DNA from: Paludibacteraceae bacterium
GTDB lineage: Bacteria > Bacteroidota > Bacteroidia > Bacteroidales > Paludibacteraceae
Assembly: GCA_017457295.1 (NCBI GenBank)
Contig: JAFTHS010000058.1
Coordinates: 1-33,371 of the forward strand
Length of the DNA: 33,371 nucleotides
Direction of reading: 5' to 3'
Shown in pieces: positions 32,748 to 33,371 of the stretch (position 1 is the first letter of the stretch; every line of letters starts with the position of its first letter). The notes beneath the pieces are model-generated. The model was not told the origin of the DNA and searched no databases. It was given only the letters and a program-made list of their open reading frames with translations. Position numbers and translations under genes: made by a program.

Positions 32748-33371
32748 ATGGCAGAGAAAAGAGATTATTATGAAGTGCTTGGCGTGGAAAAGAACGCCAG
32801 TGCGGATGAAATAAAAAAGGCGTACCGCAAGAAAGCGGTGCAATATCACCCTGACAAAAATCCAGGTGACAAGGTAGCTGAGGAGAAATTCAAAGAGGCA
32901 GCCGAGGCATATGAGGTGCTTTCTGACCCGCAGAAACGCCAACGCTATGACCAGTTTGGTCATGCAGGTATGGGTGGTGCTGGCTTCAGTGGCGGCGGCA
33001 TGAACATGGAAGATATCTTCTCGCAATTCGGTGACCTATTCGAATCATGGGGCATGGGCGGCGGAGGCTTCTCCAGTTTCTTCGGCGGCGGCAGTCGTGG
33101 TGGCGGTCAGCGTGTGCGTAGAGGTAGCGACTTGCGTGTTCGCGTGAAAGTAACCTTGGAGGAGATTGCCACAGGTGTGGACAAGAAAATCAAGGTGAAG
33201 AAAATGGTGAACTGCAAGAGTTGTAACGGTACAGGTAGCGCGGACGGCAACGTGGAGACATGTCCAACATGTAAAGGTTCGGGACGTGTGGTGAGTGCGC
33301 AACGCAGTATCTTCGGTATGATGCAGGTGCAAAATGAGTGTCCGACCTGCCATGGCGAGGGCAAAATCATC
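32748..33371 (+). CDS. dnaJ: Chaperone DnaJ (3' partial)
   Basis: The first 208 residues of the Hsp40 cochaperone are present; the gene runs off the window end in frame. The J domain carries HPD (34-36), followed by a Gly/Phe-rich linker (about 70-120) and the start of the zinc-binding region with three C-x2-C-x-G-x-G repeats at Cys156, 172 and 198. The fourth repeat lies outside. It delivers substrates to DnaK and stimulates its ATPase. The ATG is 37 bp after grpE, so the two are probably cotranscribed. Confidence 0.96.
   Translation, partial: MAEKRDYYEVLGVEKNASADEIKKAYRKKAVQYHPDKNPGDKVAEEKFKEAAEAYEVLSDPQKRQRYDQFGHAGMGGAGFSGGGMNMEDIFSQFGDLFESWGMGGGGFSSFFGGGSRGGGQRVRRGSDLRVRVKVTLEEIATGVDKKIKVKKMVNCKSCNGTGSADGNVETCPTCKGSGRVVSAQRSIFGMMQVQNECPTCHGEGKII

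Overview
This window looks like a chromosomal segment of a Bacteroidales (Bacteroidota) bacterium. The evidence is a set of promoters of the TTTG-N19/20-TAnnTTTG type, start codons that almost never follow a Shine-Dalgarno sequence, Bacteroidetes-type lipoproteins, and the conserved tRNA-tuf-trnW-secE-nusG-rplKAJL-rpoBC block. A GH9 cellulase homologue suggests a plant-polymer-degrading lifestyle (gut or rumen), but the sequence does not let me name a genus.

Layout. 1-720: 3' end of the fumarate reductase/succinate dehydrogenase iron-sulfur subunit with a strong terminator. 1123-2115: a two-gene operon of a GHKL ATPase and a DUF4325 STAS-like protein. 2116-6597: a visibly A+T-rich accessory stretch holding a large near-palindromic element, a two-repeat lipoprotein, and an overlapping gene pair, OLD-family ATPase/TOPRIM nuclease plus compact UvrD-like helicase. 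That pair has the gene architecture of the Gabija anti-phage system. 6598-14451: an AAA/DUF4143 ATPase, a GH9 enzyme, a convergent DUF4886 protein, a divergent serine hydrolase lipoprotein, two tandem deoxynucleoside kinases, a Xer-type recombinase and the ribosome hibernation factor HPF.

14540-27950: translation and transcription core, starting from one good promoter: tRNA-Thr(UGU), tRNA-Tyr(GUA), tRNA-Gly(UCC), tRNA-Thr(GGU), tuf, tRNA-Trp(CCA), secE, nusG, rplK, rplA, rplJ, rplL, a hairpin with U-tract that probably attenuates, rpoB, rpoC, terminator. 28032-31433: an AraC-family regulator, then an ABC ATPase-ruvB-YjjG-like HAD operon with tightly packed genes. 31434-32113: a gene-free, repeat-rich region with three copies of an 8-bp-unit repeat (one inverted), an 11-bp tandem array and small palindromes. 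32114-33371: the chaperone pair grpE and dnaJ, dnaJ running off the end.

The best candidate for a less-described system is the compact Gabija-like pair at 3498-6085. The helicase is only 344 residues but keeps all canonical SF1A motifs. Several intergenic repeat structures (2242-2407, 6207-7930, 31499-31899) are not explained by any gene.
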